Shown piece by piece: positions 25,297 through 33,785 of a stretch of DNA of 64,000 nucleotides. The notes beneath the pieces were generated by a model that worked only from the letters and a program-made list of their open reading frames with translations, was not told the origin of the DNA and ran no database searches. How positions within the stretch are numbered: the first letter of the stretch is position 1; each line of letters starts with the position of its first letter. The stretch is from Bacteroidota bacterium (GTDB taxonomy: Bacteria; Bacteroidota; Bacteroidia; Chitinophagales; Chitinophagaceae), in contig JAEZGS010000001.1 in NCBI GenBank assembly GCA_023437225.1, positions 62,001-126,000 of the forward strand, in the 5' to 3' direction. A program made the position numbers and the translations under genes.

Positions 25297-26730
25297 TTAC
25301 GATCGATTGTTGATTTTTAGTTGAAGAACATCATTCAATTGAAGGTAACCAAGTTTCTTTGCGATGATCCGCTTGTCCTTATCTAGCAAATACAATACAG
25401 GCGTTTGATAAACATCGTACAACTGCCTGAAGCCTGGCTGACCTGCCTTATTGATCGCTTCAGTTGTTGAAGGAAGCTGGTAAACATGCAGCCAGTCGCC
25501 CAGCTTTTGTTCATGAATGATCTTTTGCCATTCATCTGCAGGACCATCTACCTTAACGGCGTAAATTTTCACGCCCTGAGTTTTCCACTTTGCCTGGTAT
25601 ATCGAATCAACTTTCGGAATCACTTCTTTACAATGCCCGCAGGTGGGATCCCAAAACATCACTACTGTATATTCCGACTTAATATCATACAATCTTAAAC
25701 GTTTGCCGGTTGAGTCTACCATGTCCATGTCAGCCGCATGTCTGCCAATTAGATTCGCCATGAGTGAGTATGCGCGTTTGTTCATGTGCTCACGATACTG
25801 GGTAGTAAAGAAAGTAGCCTGTCCCGTGTTAATATACTTCTCGAAAAGGTGCACAAACACCGCATCCTGGCCCATATATTCAGGCTGGATGTATTGTTGT
25901 ACAAATTTTACCATGAGGTATTTGAACATTTCCGGTGAAGTGCGTGCCTCTAACAGCATCGCATCGACTTCCCTGATGATAGAATCGGCCTGGGGCGCCA
26001 CCAACTCTTTAAAATACTTATCCAGCTTAACCTCAAAAAATGGCGTACGCACAAGTCTTTCATCGGCAAAGGAGACGCCGTCCCAATAATGTGATTTAAA
26101 ATACCTGTATGCAAACGTGCTGTCATTTTTGTCCTTTTCAGCTTCTGTTTGTTTGGGGATTTCCGGCTCGCGCATCGCATTGAAAAGCATCGAAAGAAAA
26201 CTATTCGGATCGGCTTTCATGGCGCTATCGCGATATAATTGCATAAGATCATTGAGCCTTCTGATCTTTTTCACTGTTGCAATTGAATCATCGCGGTTAA
26301 GACCCGTTTTTAACTGCTCCTGCATCCGTTGTATCGCCTGCCCGGAGTTCGATGCTAAAACAGAATATTGTTGAAATGAACTGTTGTCCAAAGTTCCCTC
26401 AAACTGAATACCCTTTGGCAGTTGATCCTTGTCGGCCCTGATAGAGAACTGCTGATCTTTATCGATAAGCACTTCAAACAAAATTTCCTTTGCAGGCGAA
26501 ACCACAAAATAGATACCGCCGGGCAATTTGGATTTGCCCTTGAAGATTCCACTTGAATTTGCATCCAACAAGGCGGAATCCGCTAAAGCCTTGATTTTGC
26601 CGTAATGATATCCCAGGTAGACATACTGATTTTTATACGGCTTCAATGTTATCCTGATCTGGTACGCATCCTGGCTGCTGGCTGCTGCTCCCACAGTTAG
26701 CAACACAAACAGCATCAACAATTTCTTCAT
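25297..26730 (-). CDS. TlpA-like thiol-disulfide protein with DUF4369-type N-terminus
   Basis: A protein of 477 residues. The signal peptide is MKKLLMLFVLLTVGAAASS. Next comes a beta-rich domain of about 100 residues resembling DUF4369 (YVYLGYHYGK ... ADSALLD), a helical middle, and a C-terminal thioredoxin fold with WDPTCGHCKEVIP as the redox site near residue 370. A periplasmic disulfide or reductase function is inferred. An ATG 24 bp upstream would sit before the -7 element, so 26730 is chosen. Confidence 0.86.
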   Translation of the reverse strand: MKKLLMLFVLLTVGAAASSQDAYQIRITLKPYKNQYVYLGYHYGKIKALADSALLDANSSGIFKGKSKLPGGIYFVVSPAKEILFEVLIDKDQQFSIRADKDQLPKGIQFEGTLDNSSFQQYSVLASNSGQAIQRMQEQLKTGLNRDDSIATVKKIRRLNDLMQLYRDSAMKADPNSFLSMLFNAMREPEIPKQTEAEKDKNDSTFAYRYFKSHYWDGVSFADERLVRTPFFEVKLDKYFKELVAPQADSIIREVDAMLLEARTSPEMFKYLMVKFVQQYIQPEYMGQDAVFVHLFEKYINTGQATFFTTQYREHMNKRAYSLMANLIGRHAADMDMVDSTGKRLRLYDIKSEYTVVMFWDPTCGHCKEVIPKVDSIYQAKWKTQGVKIYAVKVDGPADEWQKIIHEQKLGDWLHVYQLPSTTEAINKAGQPGFRQLYDVYQTPVLYLLDKDKRIIAKKLGYLQLNDVLQLKINNRS

Positions 26731-26734
26731 CTGA

Positions 26735-26742
26735 CAAATATA
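26735..26742 (-). promoter_or_regulatory. -7 element giving a near-leaderless TlpA-like transcript
   Basis: TATATTTG on the minus strand is an exact TAnnTTTG match, separated from the ATG at 26730 by four bases (TCAG), the same spacing as at rlmD. Confidence 0.5.
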
Positions 26743-26773
26743 ATTTGATGCCACGAACGATAAATTTAATTAC

Positions 26774-26802
26774 TTGCTAAGCTTTACTCATTGTTATATT
26801 GA
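26774..26802 (+). promoter_or_regulatory. Possible promoter of the BNR-repeat protein gene
   Basis: TTG at 26774-26776, 18 nt, then TATATTGA at 26795-26802. The -7 box departs from consensus at its last bases. It is back to back with the promoter of the TlpA-like gene. Confidence 0.35.
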
Positions 26803-26822
26803 GCATTAAAACGGTAACATTC

Positions 26823-29800
26823 ATGATTTCACGTTTGCTTCTCGTCATTTTTCTTTTGCCGGCGACATTAATTGCACAACAGCAGGTTGACATCAACAAA
26901 TATTTCAGCAACTGGAAACCTCGGGCAATAGGTCCGGCTGGTATGAGCGGCCGAATCACTTCTATTGATGCACTCCATAAAGATCCTAATTACATCATCC
27001 TCGGCTCCGCCTCGGGAGGTGTATGGAAAACAACTAACGGTGGTGCCACCTGGATACCAGTTTTTGACGAACAACCCACAATGAATATTGGAAGCGTTGC
27101 CATTCAGCAAGACAACCCATCGGTAATATGGGTTGGCACCGGCGAAGGCAATCCCCGAAATTCCATAAACCTTGGAGAAGGCATGTTTAAGTCGATCGAT
27201 GGCGGGCGCTCCTGGAGCCGCACTGGTCTTGACAAAACAAGCAACATTCATAGAATCCTTATCGATCCCACACATCCAAACACTGTATACGCCGGAGTCA
27301 TTGGCAATCCATACGCAAAGCATTCGGACAGGGGGGTGTTTAAAACTGAGGACGGTGGTGCCTCCTGGAAGAAAGTCCTTTATACTAATGACTCTTCAGG
27401 TGTGGGCGATATGATCATGGATCCCTCTAATCCCAATAAATTATTCGCAGCAATGTGGGATCACCAACGAACCCCATGGAGCCTGAATAGTGGCGGCAAA
27501 GGCAGCGGCCTGTATATGACCCTCGATGGCGGCAAAAATTGGAAGAAGCTTGGTAGCGAACATGGCCTCCCGGCCGGCGATTACGGAAGGATTGGACTTT
27601 CTATTTCAACGAGCAATCCTGACGTGGTTTATGCACTCATCGAGGCGAAGAAGAATGGGTTGTACCGCAGCAACGATGGCGGCAATAAATGGGAGTTGGT
27701 AAACAGCGATCCGCAGTGGGTAACGAACAGACCATTTTACTTTCAGGACATTGCAGTAGACCCTGAAAATGAAAATCGCTTGTGGCTCATTTATCAAATG
27801 ATATCGGTAAGCGAAGATGGTGGTAAAAATTTTAAAGTGGTCATTCCATATAACGGAATACACCCCGATCACCACGCTTATTGGATCCATCCGAAAAACG
27901 GTAATTATATAATCGATGGAAACGATGGCGGGATAGGGATTTCACGCGACAGGGGCAAGACCTGGCAATTTGATGAAAAGCTCCCTGTAGGCCAGTTCTA
28001 TCATGTCAATGTAGACAACGCGATCCCTTACAATATCATGGGAGGGATGCAGGACAACGGTAGCTGGAGAGGTCCGGCATATACCTGGACTTCTACAGGC
28101 ATACGAAACTATTACTGGGATAATCTATGGGGAGGCGATGGGTTTGATGTGATGCCAGACCCCGAAGATCCTAACTGGATCTACGCCATGAGCCAACAGG
28201 GCAATGTTGGGAGGCTGCATATTCCAACAGGAGAGCGCTGGTTCATCAAACCCCCGGTTGTGGACACCGCAAAGCGACTTCGCTTTAACTGGAATTCCGC
28301 GATGGCACAGGATCCGTTCAACACTAAAACGATTTACTTCGGTAGCCAGTTCGTGCATAAGAGCACAAATAAGGGGGCGAGCTGGACGATCATATCTCCG
28401 GATCTTACAACCAACGATAGCGTCCTTATCGATCAATCGAATAATGGTGGCCTGTCTGTTGACATCACAGGAGCGGAAAACTATTGCACGATACTTACCA
28501 TTGCGCCATCTTCCAAAGAACAGGGAGTTATCTGGGTCGGTACAGACGATGGCAACGTTCAGCTGACAAGAGACGGTGGTAAAACCTGGACAAATTTCGC
28601 CGGCAAGATACCCGGTATGCCAAAAGGCATCTGGATACCGCAGATTGTGACATCGAAACATAATGCTGGCGAGGCCTTCGTAGTAGCGAATGACTACAGG
28701 AGAGGCGATCAAAGGCCGTATATATTCCGGACTCGTGACTACGGAAAATCGTGGAGCCGGCTTGTGGATGATAAAAAAGTAAAGGGCTATGCACTTTGCG
28801 TAATACAGGATCCGGTTCAACCGAACCTGATTTTTGTGGGCACAGAAAACGGGTTATGGATCAGTCTTGACAATGGCGATAAGTTCCAGCAGTGGAAGAA
28901 CGGTTATCCATCTGTTTCTACCTATGACCTTGCCATACAGGAGCGCGAAGCAGATCTTGTTATTGCAACCTTTGGGAGATCGCTTTATGTGCTGGATGAT
29001 ATCCGGCCTCTTCGAAAACTTGCTGCCGACAAAGGGATATCGAGCAAGCAATTTCAGGTGTTCGCCGCACCCGACGCTTATCTGGCATCCATCAAAAGCG
29101 CCCCTGGATATGACTGGAGTAACTGGGGTCTCTGGGATGCACCAAACCGACCCACAGGTGCCATGATCAGTTATTATGCAGATGCTGCCCTTGCGGACAC
29201 GGCCAAATCTGACACCGCGTTGGTCAGAATTTACAATGAGCAAAATCAACAGATCCGCACATTGAAGTGGAAGGTGGACACCGGACTGAACCGTAAGGTG
29301 TGGAGCCTGGAGGAGAAAGGTTTCAGACCGATCGGCTCACTGAAGCCTACACCAAATACACCAGAACCCCGCGGCTATTCGGTTCTTCCGGGCAAATACA
29401 AACTTGTTTTATCGATCAGGGGTTTTAGTGATTCCACCACCGTTGTTGTAAAGGAGGACCCAAGACGGGAGGTTGATTTGGCAATATTGAAGACTCAACG
29501 GGCGGCGCAAGTAGATCTCCATCAGAAAGCGTCCAAATTAACCGAAGGGCTCGATAGGCTGGCCGAAGCAGAAACTACAGCAAAGAAAATCCAGGAACAG
29601 ATCAAAGGAGTAGATGGTAAAAGCGTAGAGCAGATCAGTAAGGCGTCGAAGGCAGTCCTTGATTCTATCAGGTTAGTCAGGGAATACATCATGGGCAAAA
29701 CTCAAAGTAGGCAGGGATATGGAATGGTGCCACAAATAACTGTGGTGAACCAGGTTCAGCTCGCATTAAGCGCTATAACATCGAAGCCTCTGGTGCCCGG

Positions 29801-29954
29801 TGAACAGGAACAATTGCTTATCGCCCGAGCCGAATCAATGATCACGGAAGGCGTTAGTAGGATAAATGCATTTTTTGCCGGGCCATGGACAAACTACAGA
29901 AGACTTAACGAACAGAATCCGGTAAAACTATTTAAAGATTATACCCCGCTTTAG
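26823..29954 (+). CDS. VPS10/sortilin-type BNR-repeat secreted protein
   Basis: A protein of 1043 residues with a signal peptide (MISRLLLVIFLLPATLIAQ) and two beta-propellers built from Asp-box repeats; about eleven SxDxGxxW-like motifs are visible (TTNGGATW, SIDGGRSW, TEDGGASW, TLDGGKNW, SNDGGNKW, TRDGGKTW and others). Residues of about 880-1043 form a helical C-terminal region. There is no T9SS C-terminal domain. It is the large glycosyl-hydrolase-like family common in Bacteroidota; no catalytic activity can be assigned. It is followed 31 bp later by an aminotransferase gene with its own -7 element. Confidence 0.88.
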   Translation: MISRLLLVIFLLPATLIAQQQVDINKYFSNWKPRAIGPAGMSGRITSIDALHKDPNYIILGSASGGVWKTTNGGATWIPVFDEQPTMNIGSVAIQQDNPSVIWVGTGEGNPRNSINLGEGMFKSIDGGRSWSRTGLDKTSNIHRILIDPTHPNTVYAGVIGNPYAKHSDRGVFKTEDGGASWKKVLYTNDSSGVGDMIMDPSNPNKLFAAMWDHQRTPWSLNSGGKGSGLYMTLDGGKNWKKLGSEHGLPAGDYGRIGLSISTSNPDVVYALIEAKKNGLYRSNDGGNKWELVNSDPQWVTNRPFYFQDIAVDPENENRLWLIYQMISVSEDGGKNFKVVIPYNGIHPDHHAYWIHPKNGNYIIDGNDGGIGISRDRGKTWQFDEKLPVGQFYHVNVDNAIPYNIMGGMQDNGSWRGPAYTWTSTGIRNYYWDNLWGGDGFDVMPDPEDPNWIYAMSQQGNVGRLHIPTGERWFIKPPVVDTAKRLRFNWNSAMAQDPFNTKTIYFGSQFVHKSTNKGASWTIISPDLTTNDSVLIDQSNNGGLSVDITGAENYCTILTIAPSSKEQGVIWVGTDDGNVQLTRDGGKTWTNFAGKIPGMPKGIWIPQIVTSKHNAGEAFVVANDYRRGDQRPYIFRTRDYGKSWSRLVDDKKVKGYALCVIQDPVQPNLIFVGTENGLWISLDNGDKFQQWKNGYPSVSTYDLAIQEREADLVIATFGRSLYVLDDIRPLRKLAADKGISSKQFQVFAAPDAYLASIKSAPGYDWSNWGLWDAPNRPTGAMISYYADAALADTAKSDTALVRIYNEQNQQIRTLKWKVDTGLNRKVWSLEEKGFRPIGSLKPTPNTPEPRGYSVLPGKYKLVLSIRGFSDSTTVVVKEDPRREVDLAILKTQRAAQVDLHQKASKLTEGLDRLAEAETTAKKIQEQIKGVDGKSVEQISKASKAVLDSIRLVREYIMGKTQSRQGYGMVPQITVVNQVQLALSAITSKPLVPGEQEQLLIARAESMITEGVSRINAFFAGPWTNYRRLNEQNPVKLFKDYTPL

Positions 29955-29957
29955 AAC

Positions 29958-29965
29958 TATTTTTG
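29958..29965 (+). promoter_or_regulatory. -7 promoter element of the aminotransferase gene
   Basis: TATTTTTG, an exact TAnnTTTG match, 20 nt before the ATG at 29986. No TTG at the proper distance. Confidence 0.4.
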
Positions 29966-29985
29966 CGGCGCATAAGCGATATATC

Positions 29986-31248
29986 ATGAGCATGAAACTA
30001 TCTCGTCTTTCAGAAACTTTGATCGGATCCGAAATTGTGAAACTTGGTGGTGAGATCAGGGAAAAGATCCGCCAGGGTCAAACCGTTTACAACTTTACGG
30101 TAGGTGATTTTGATCCATCGGTTTTTCCAATACCCCAGGAGCTGGAAGATGAAATCGTTGAGGCTTATCGCAAGCACTTTACAAACTATCCACTGGCTGA
30201 AGGAAATCTGGACCTTCGTGAATCACTCACTGAGTTTGTTCGTAATAAACAGGGCCTTCAATACGGCACTGATGAAATACTCGTTGCGGCCGGCGGACGC
30301 CCGCTTATTTATGCGTTATTTCGTGCAGTATGCGACCGTGGCGATAAAGTGATATATGGTGTGCCATCATGGAACAACAACCATTACACCCATTTTGTTG
30401 AGGGCGAGCATGTGGTGATCGAAGCTACGGAAGCATCGAACTTTATGCCAACGGCAACTGACATCCGTCCACATCTGAAAGGCGCTACACTTCTAGCTTT
30501 ATGTTCTCCTTCTAACCCGACGGGCACTACATTCACGCGCCATGATCTTGAAGAGATCTGTAAGATGGTGCTTGAAGAAAATGCGACTCGCGGTGAAGGC
30601 GAAAGAAAATTGTACATTATGTACGATCAGATGTACTGGCACCTCACATATGGAGACACCAAACATTACGACCCGGTGTCTTTGTATCCTGAAATGCGAC
30701 AGTACACCGTGTACATTGATGCTATAAGTAAGGTCTTTGCTGCTACCGGCGTTCGTGTAGGGTGGTCTTTGGGACCGGCCCGCGTGATTGCAAAGATGAA
30801 AGCCATACTGACTCACGTTGGAGCATGGGCGCCCAATGCAGAACAGAAAGCCGTAGCAAAGTTTTTGCAGAACGAAACCGCCATCGATACATACCTGGAA
30901 AATTTCAAAAAGGCCGTTGAATTCAGACTCCGGGGGATCTACGAAGGATTTATCAAACTCCGGAATGAAGGATTTGCCGTTGATGCAATTGCCCCTCAGG
31001 CAGCGATCTATCTGACCATAAAATTTGAACTTGTTGGTAAAACGAAGCCGGATGGATCCCTATTAAAAGACCAGGCAGATGTGACCGCTTATCTTCTCGA
31101 TGAAGCAAAACTTGCGATTGTGCCGTTCTATGCGTTTGGTGCAGCAAAAACCTCGTCGTGGTATAGACTGAGTGTTGGAACTTGTAAAGAGAATGAAATA
31201 TCTGAAATGCTCCAGAAACTGGAGGCAGCACTTCGGCTGTTGAAGTAA
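29986..31248 (+). CDS. PLP-dependent aminotransferase, class I/II
   Basis: Fold-type I aminotransferase of 420 residues. The PLP-binding Lys is in DAISKVFAATGVRVGW, with SPSNPTGTTF (Asn and Pro of the cofactor pocket) and MYDQMYWHL (Asp/Tyr). The first residues (NFTVGDFDPSVFPIP) match aspartate or aromatic aminotransferases of the I-gamma type. The substrate is not determined. A second in-frame ATG two codons later (29992) is an equally good start. Confidence 0.9.
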   Translation: MSMKLSRLSETLIGSEIVKLGGEIREKIRQGQTVYNFTVGDFDPSVFPIPQELEDEIVEAYRKHFTNYPLAEGNLDLRESLTEFVRNKQGLQYGTDEILVAAGGRPLIYALFRAVCDRGDKVIYGVPSWNNNHYTHFVEGEHVVIEATEASNFMPTATDIRPHLKGATLLALCSPSNPTGTTFTRHDLEEICKMVLEENATRGEGERKLYIMYDQMYWHLTYGDTKHYDPVSLYPEMRQYTVYIDAISKVFAATGVRVGWSLGPARVIAKMKAILTHVGAWAPNAEQKAVAKFLQNETAIDTYLENFKKAVEFRLRGIYEGFIKLRNEGFAVDAIAPQAAIYLTIKFELVGKTKPDGSLLKDQADVTAYLLDEAKLAIVPFYAFGAAKTSSWYRLSVGTCKENEISEMLQKLEAALRLLK

Positions 31249-31251
31249 TGA

Positions 31252-31500
31252 TTAATTCTTGTTGAGGATAAATACAAAAGGCTTATTGTCCTTTTGCCGG
31301 ATGACGTCGTTTACCTGGTTACTCTTTGCAAGCATGCGATAGCGATTGAGGTCGGCGATTTCATGCGCCATGCAAAGATTGTCCATAGTTTCGAGGTCGA
31401 GTAACAACCGGTTAAGCCTGTTGAGCTCAAACTCAATGGCGTCCTGGTTCAATTGATCCTCTTTTACCAATACCAGCAGATCCCTGTTAGGCCTTTTCAT
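31252..31500 (-). CDS. Small hypothetical protein
   Basis: A protein of 82 residues, charged and mostly helical (EFELNRLNRLLLDLETMDNLCMAHEIADLNR), with a short C-terminal strand KPFVFILNK. No signal peptide, membrane segment or known domain. It converges with the aminotransferase with 3 bp between stops, and lies 12 bp downstream of a 45-codon lipoprotein gene, so the two are probably co-transcribed. Confidence 0.65.
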   Translation of the reverse strand: MKRPNRDLLVLVKEDQLNQDAIEFELNRLNRLLLDLETMDNLCMAHEIADLNRYRMLAKSNQVNDVIRQKDNKPFVFILNKN

Positions 31501-31512
31501 ATCTGATAGGAT

Positions 31513-31650
31513 TTAATAGCCAACAAAACCTTTATTAAGACCGCATCCACACTTCTTTGATGTACCTCCCATTTTATTTCCTGTAGCACATCCTGCAAGC
31601 AATACGCCCGTTAATAACAATAAGATAAAACTGCGTTGTACGTTTTTCAT
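31513..31650 (-). CDS. 45-residue lipoprotein with CxC motif
   Basis: A very small gene read directly from the minus strand. It starts MKNVQRS, continues with a hydrophobic stretch to a good lipobox LLAGC (C21), and ends with SKKCGCGLNKGFVGY. The mature peptide has only 25 residues, with a C34-G-C36 pair that could bind a metal or be a redox site. Positively charged N-terminus, hydrophobic core and lipobox are all in frame with a clean stop. It is immediately upstream of the 82-residue gene. Function unknown. Confidence 0.72.
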   Translation of the reverse strand: MKNVQRSFILLLLTGVLLAGCATGNKMGGTSKKCGCGLNKGFVGY

Positions 31651-31700
31651 CGGTTGCCTTCTGTAATTTATACTATTTTAACGCAAAAATTCGCCCGCTA

Positions 31701-32852
31701 GTGGCCGAACCAAAAAAAATTAACGCACAAACTGATCTTGTAACTGTGTTGATATCACCGTTGGATTGGGGATTGGGCCATACAACCCGATGTATTCCTT
31801 TGATCAGAGCCTGCCTTAACTTATCATGCAATGTTATAGTAGCTTGTAACTCAACCCAAAAAAAAATCCTTTCACTTGAGTTTCCCAAGCTAGAGTACGT
31901 AGATTTAAGAGGTTACAATGTAAAGTATGCTTCCAACAAATGGCAAACAATGTTGTCACTTGTTTTACAAGTTCCAAAAATCTTGACCGCGATCAACGAG
32001 GAACATAAATGGATTGGCGATTTTCTTCAACACAAAAAGGTGGATCTTATCATTTCGGATAACCGATACGGTTTTTATTCATCTTCAGTAAAGTCTGTTT
32101 TGATCACCCACCAATTGGCGATACGCAGTGGGTTTGGGACGATTGCAGACCGGCTTGTGAGCAATAAGCTGGCGGCCTTTATCAGCAGATTCGATGAATG
32201 CTGGATTCCGGATCTGCCACCACCCGACTCGCTCGCCCCTGCACTCTCAGGTATTGGAGGCTTAGCTGTCACCAATAGAAGATACATTGGTTTGTTATCG
32301 CGTTTCACAATGCAAACTGCTGATCGTGCTGGAAAGAGTGAATCAAGCGCTCATAAAAAACTGCTGATTATTTTATCGGGACCGGAGCCGCAGCGAACAA
32401 AACTTGAAAACTTACTACTACCACAGCTTATTCAAATAAAACAACCCATAACGTTTATTCGCGGTACCGATGTCCCTATGGATTCAAACGTTTTATCGGG
32501 TCTCAAAAAAAACATCACTGTGATCAACCTTGCAGGCACCGAGCAGCTGCAGGAGCTTATCAATCAGGCAGAATTTGTTGTCTGTCGCGCCGGATACAGC
32601 TCTATAATGGACATGATGGTGATGAAGAAGAAGACCATCATGATCCCTACTCCGGGGCAGGGAGAACAGGAATACCTTGCAGCGCGTTTGGACGGGATGC
32701 GTTGTGCCCTCTGCGTTCAGCAGGGAGGATTAGATCTGCCTGCGGTTTTGGATGAAGCACGAAATTTCGATTATAATTTGCCAGATGTGACGAACAACTT
32801 TTTTGAAGCTTCGCTGATCAATGCACTGAACGCTACCTTTGCACCCGCATAG
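31701..32852 (+). CDS. Glycosyltransferase, GT-B fold, MurG/GT28-like
   Basis: A protein of 383 residues from a GTG start. The N-terminal half has SPLDWGLGHTTRCIPLIRA, the glycine loop typical of MurG-like GT-B enzymes. The C-terminal half has ILSGPEPQRTKLE, then CRAGYSSIMDMMVMKKKTIMIP and GQGEQEYLA, which fit the nucleotide-sugar binding region. The acceptor and sugar are unknown. The EamA transporter gene overlaps its 3' end in another frame. Confidence 0.85.
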   Translation: MAEPKKINAQTDLVTVLISPLDWGLGHTTRCIPLIRACLNLSCNVIVACNSTQKKILSLEFPKLEYVDLRGYNVKYASNKWQTMLSLVLQVPKILTAINEEHKWIGDFLQHKKVDLIISDNRYGFYSSSVKSVLITHQLAIRSGFGTIADRLVSNKLAAFISRFDECWIPDLPPPDSLAPALSGIGGLAVTNRRYIGLLSRFTMQTADRAGKSESSAHKKLLIILSGPEPQRTKLENLLLPQLIQIKQPITFIRGTDVPMDSNVLSGLKKNITVINLAGTEQLQELINQAEFVVCRAGYSSIMDMMVMKKKTIMIPTPGQGEQEYLAARLDGMRCALCVQQGGLDLPAVLDEARNFDYNLPDVTNNFFEASLINALNATFAPA

Positions 32853-33777
32853 ATTGACACCTGACAAAACACTTCGATTGAGAGACTGGAAAGCACACAC
32901 GGCGGTATTGATGGCAAATTTGTTATTCGGGATAAATTTCAGCGTTGCCCAATATGTTACCCGCACTTCAATACCCCCGCTTGGTCTGAATTTGATTCGT
33001 GTTATCGTGAGTGCTGTACTTCTTTGGACACTATGGATATTTTCCAGGCAGACACCGGGCATCAGGAAAAAAGACGTTCCGAGGTTTATGCTATGCTCTA
33101 TCACAGGCGTTGTCATAAACCAGGTATTGTTTATTAAGGGACTGTCAATGACCCTTAGCATTCATGCTGCATTACTTACACTTGTTACTCCCATATTCAT
33201 AACCGTTGTTGCTGCGTGGATGGGTACCGAACGTATGACGATATGGAAAACAATTGGCCTTACCTGTGGTGTGATGGGTTCCGTTGTTCTTGTGATGGAC
33301 CGCAATCACTCCGGCTCAGCAGAAGAAGTGTTTTGGGGCGATGTGCTCATCATCATTAATGCGATATCGTACACCTTGTACTTTGTATTTGTAAAACCAT
33401 TGATGAGTGCTTATAAGCCGATTCATGTTACCCGTTGGGTGTTCACATTCGGACTGATTTTTCTTACGCCGATTGCCTGGACCGATTTCAGCAGCATTAG
33501 CTGGACTGCATTGTCGCCCCTCGATTATGTTGCAACAGGCTTTGTAGCAATTGGTGCAACATTCCTTGCATATCTGTTCAATATCTATGGAATTAGTCGT
33601 CTTGGCAGCTCCATTACCGGAGCATATATCTACACACAACCCATCTTTGCAGCGATGATTGCGATTACCTTTCTTGGTGAAGTGTTGACTCCTGTAAAAA
33701 TAATAGCCGCCGGACTTATTGCCGGCGGCGTATATCTTGTTAACAGAAAGCAGAATGCAGAAAGCGCAAAGCAGTAG
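32839..33777 (+). CDS. EamA/DMT-family transporter
   Basis: Inner-membrane exporter of the drug/metabolite transporter superfamily, up to 312 residues with about ten membrane segments in two EamA repeats. The start is uncertain: no ATG lies before the first helix, and TTG codons at 32839, 32854 and 32878 are possible; the first would overlap the glycosyltransferase gene by 14 bp. The last residues (RKQNAESAKQ) are encoded by a low-complexity AGAAAGCAG-type repeat. Substrate unknown. Confidence 0.85.
   Translation: MHPHRLTPDKTLRLRDWKAHTAVLMANLLFGINFSVAQYVTRTSIPPLGLNLIRVIVSAVLLWTLWIFSRQTPGIRKKDVPRFMLCSITGVVINQVLFIKGLSMTLSIHAALLTLVTPIFITVVAAWMGTERMTIWKTIGLTCGVMGSVVLVMDRNHSGSAEEVFWGDVLIIINAISYTLYFVFVKPLMSAYKPIHVTRWVFTFGLIFLTPIAWTDFSSISWTALSPLDYVATGFVAIGATFLAYLFNIYGISRLGSSITGAYIYTQPIFAAMIAITFLGEVLTPVKIIAAGLIAGGVYLVNRKQNAESAKQ
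33740..33777. repeat. Low-complexity repeat forming the EamA gene end
   Basis: Units of AACAGAAAGCAGAATGCAG and GAAAGCGCAAAGCAG, of the same style as the repeats at 14408-14443 and 44951-44984. Here the repeat lies inside the reading frame and supplies the last residues and stop of the transporter. Confidence 0.55.
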
Positions 33778-33785
33778 TTGCTATC

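Noticed and set aside
28125..28820. 231-codon minus-strand frame opposite the BNR-repeat gene
   Set aside because: Antisense shadow with no start context and no recognisable domain.
31701..33777. Glycosyltransferase and EamA gene read as a horizontally acquired island
   Set aside because: No integrase, direct repeat, tRNA or clear change in base composition at the borders.
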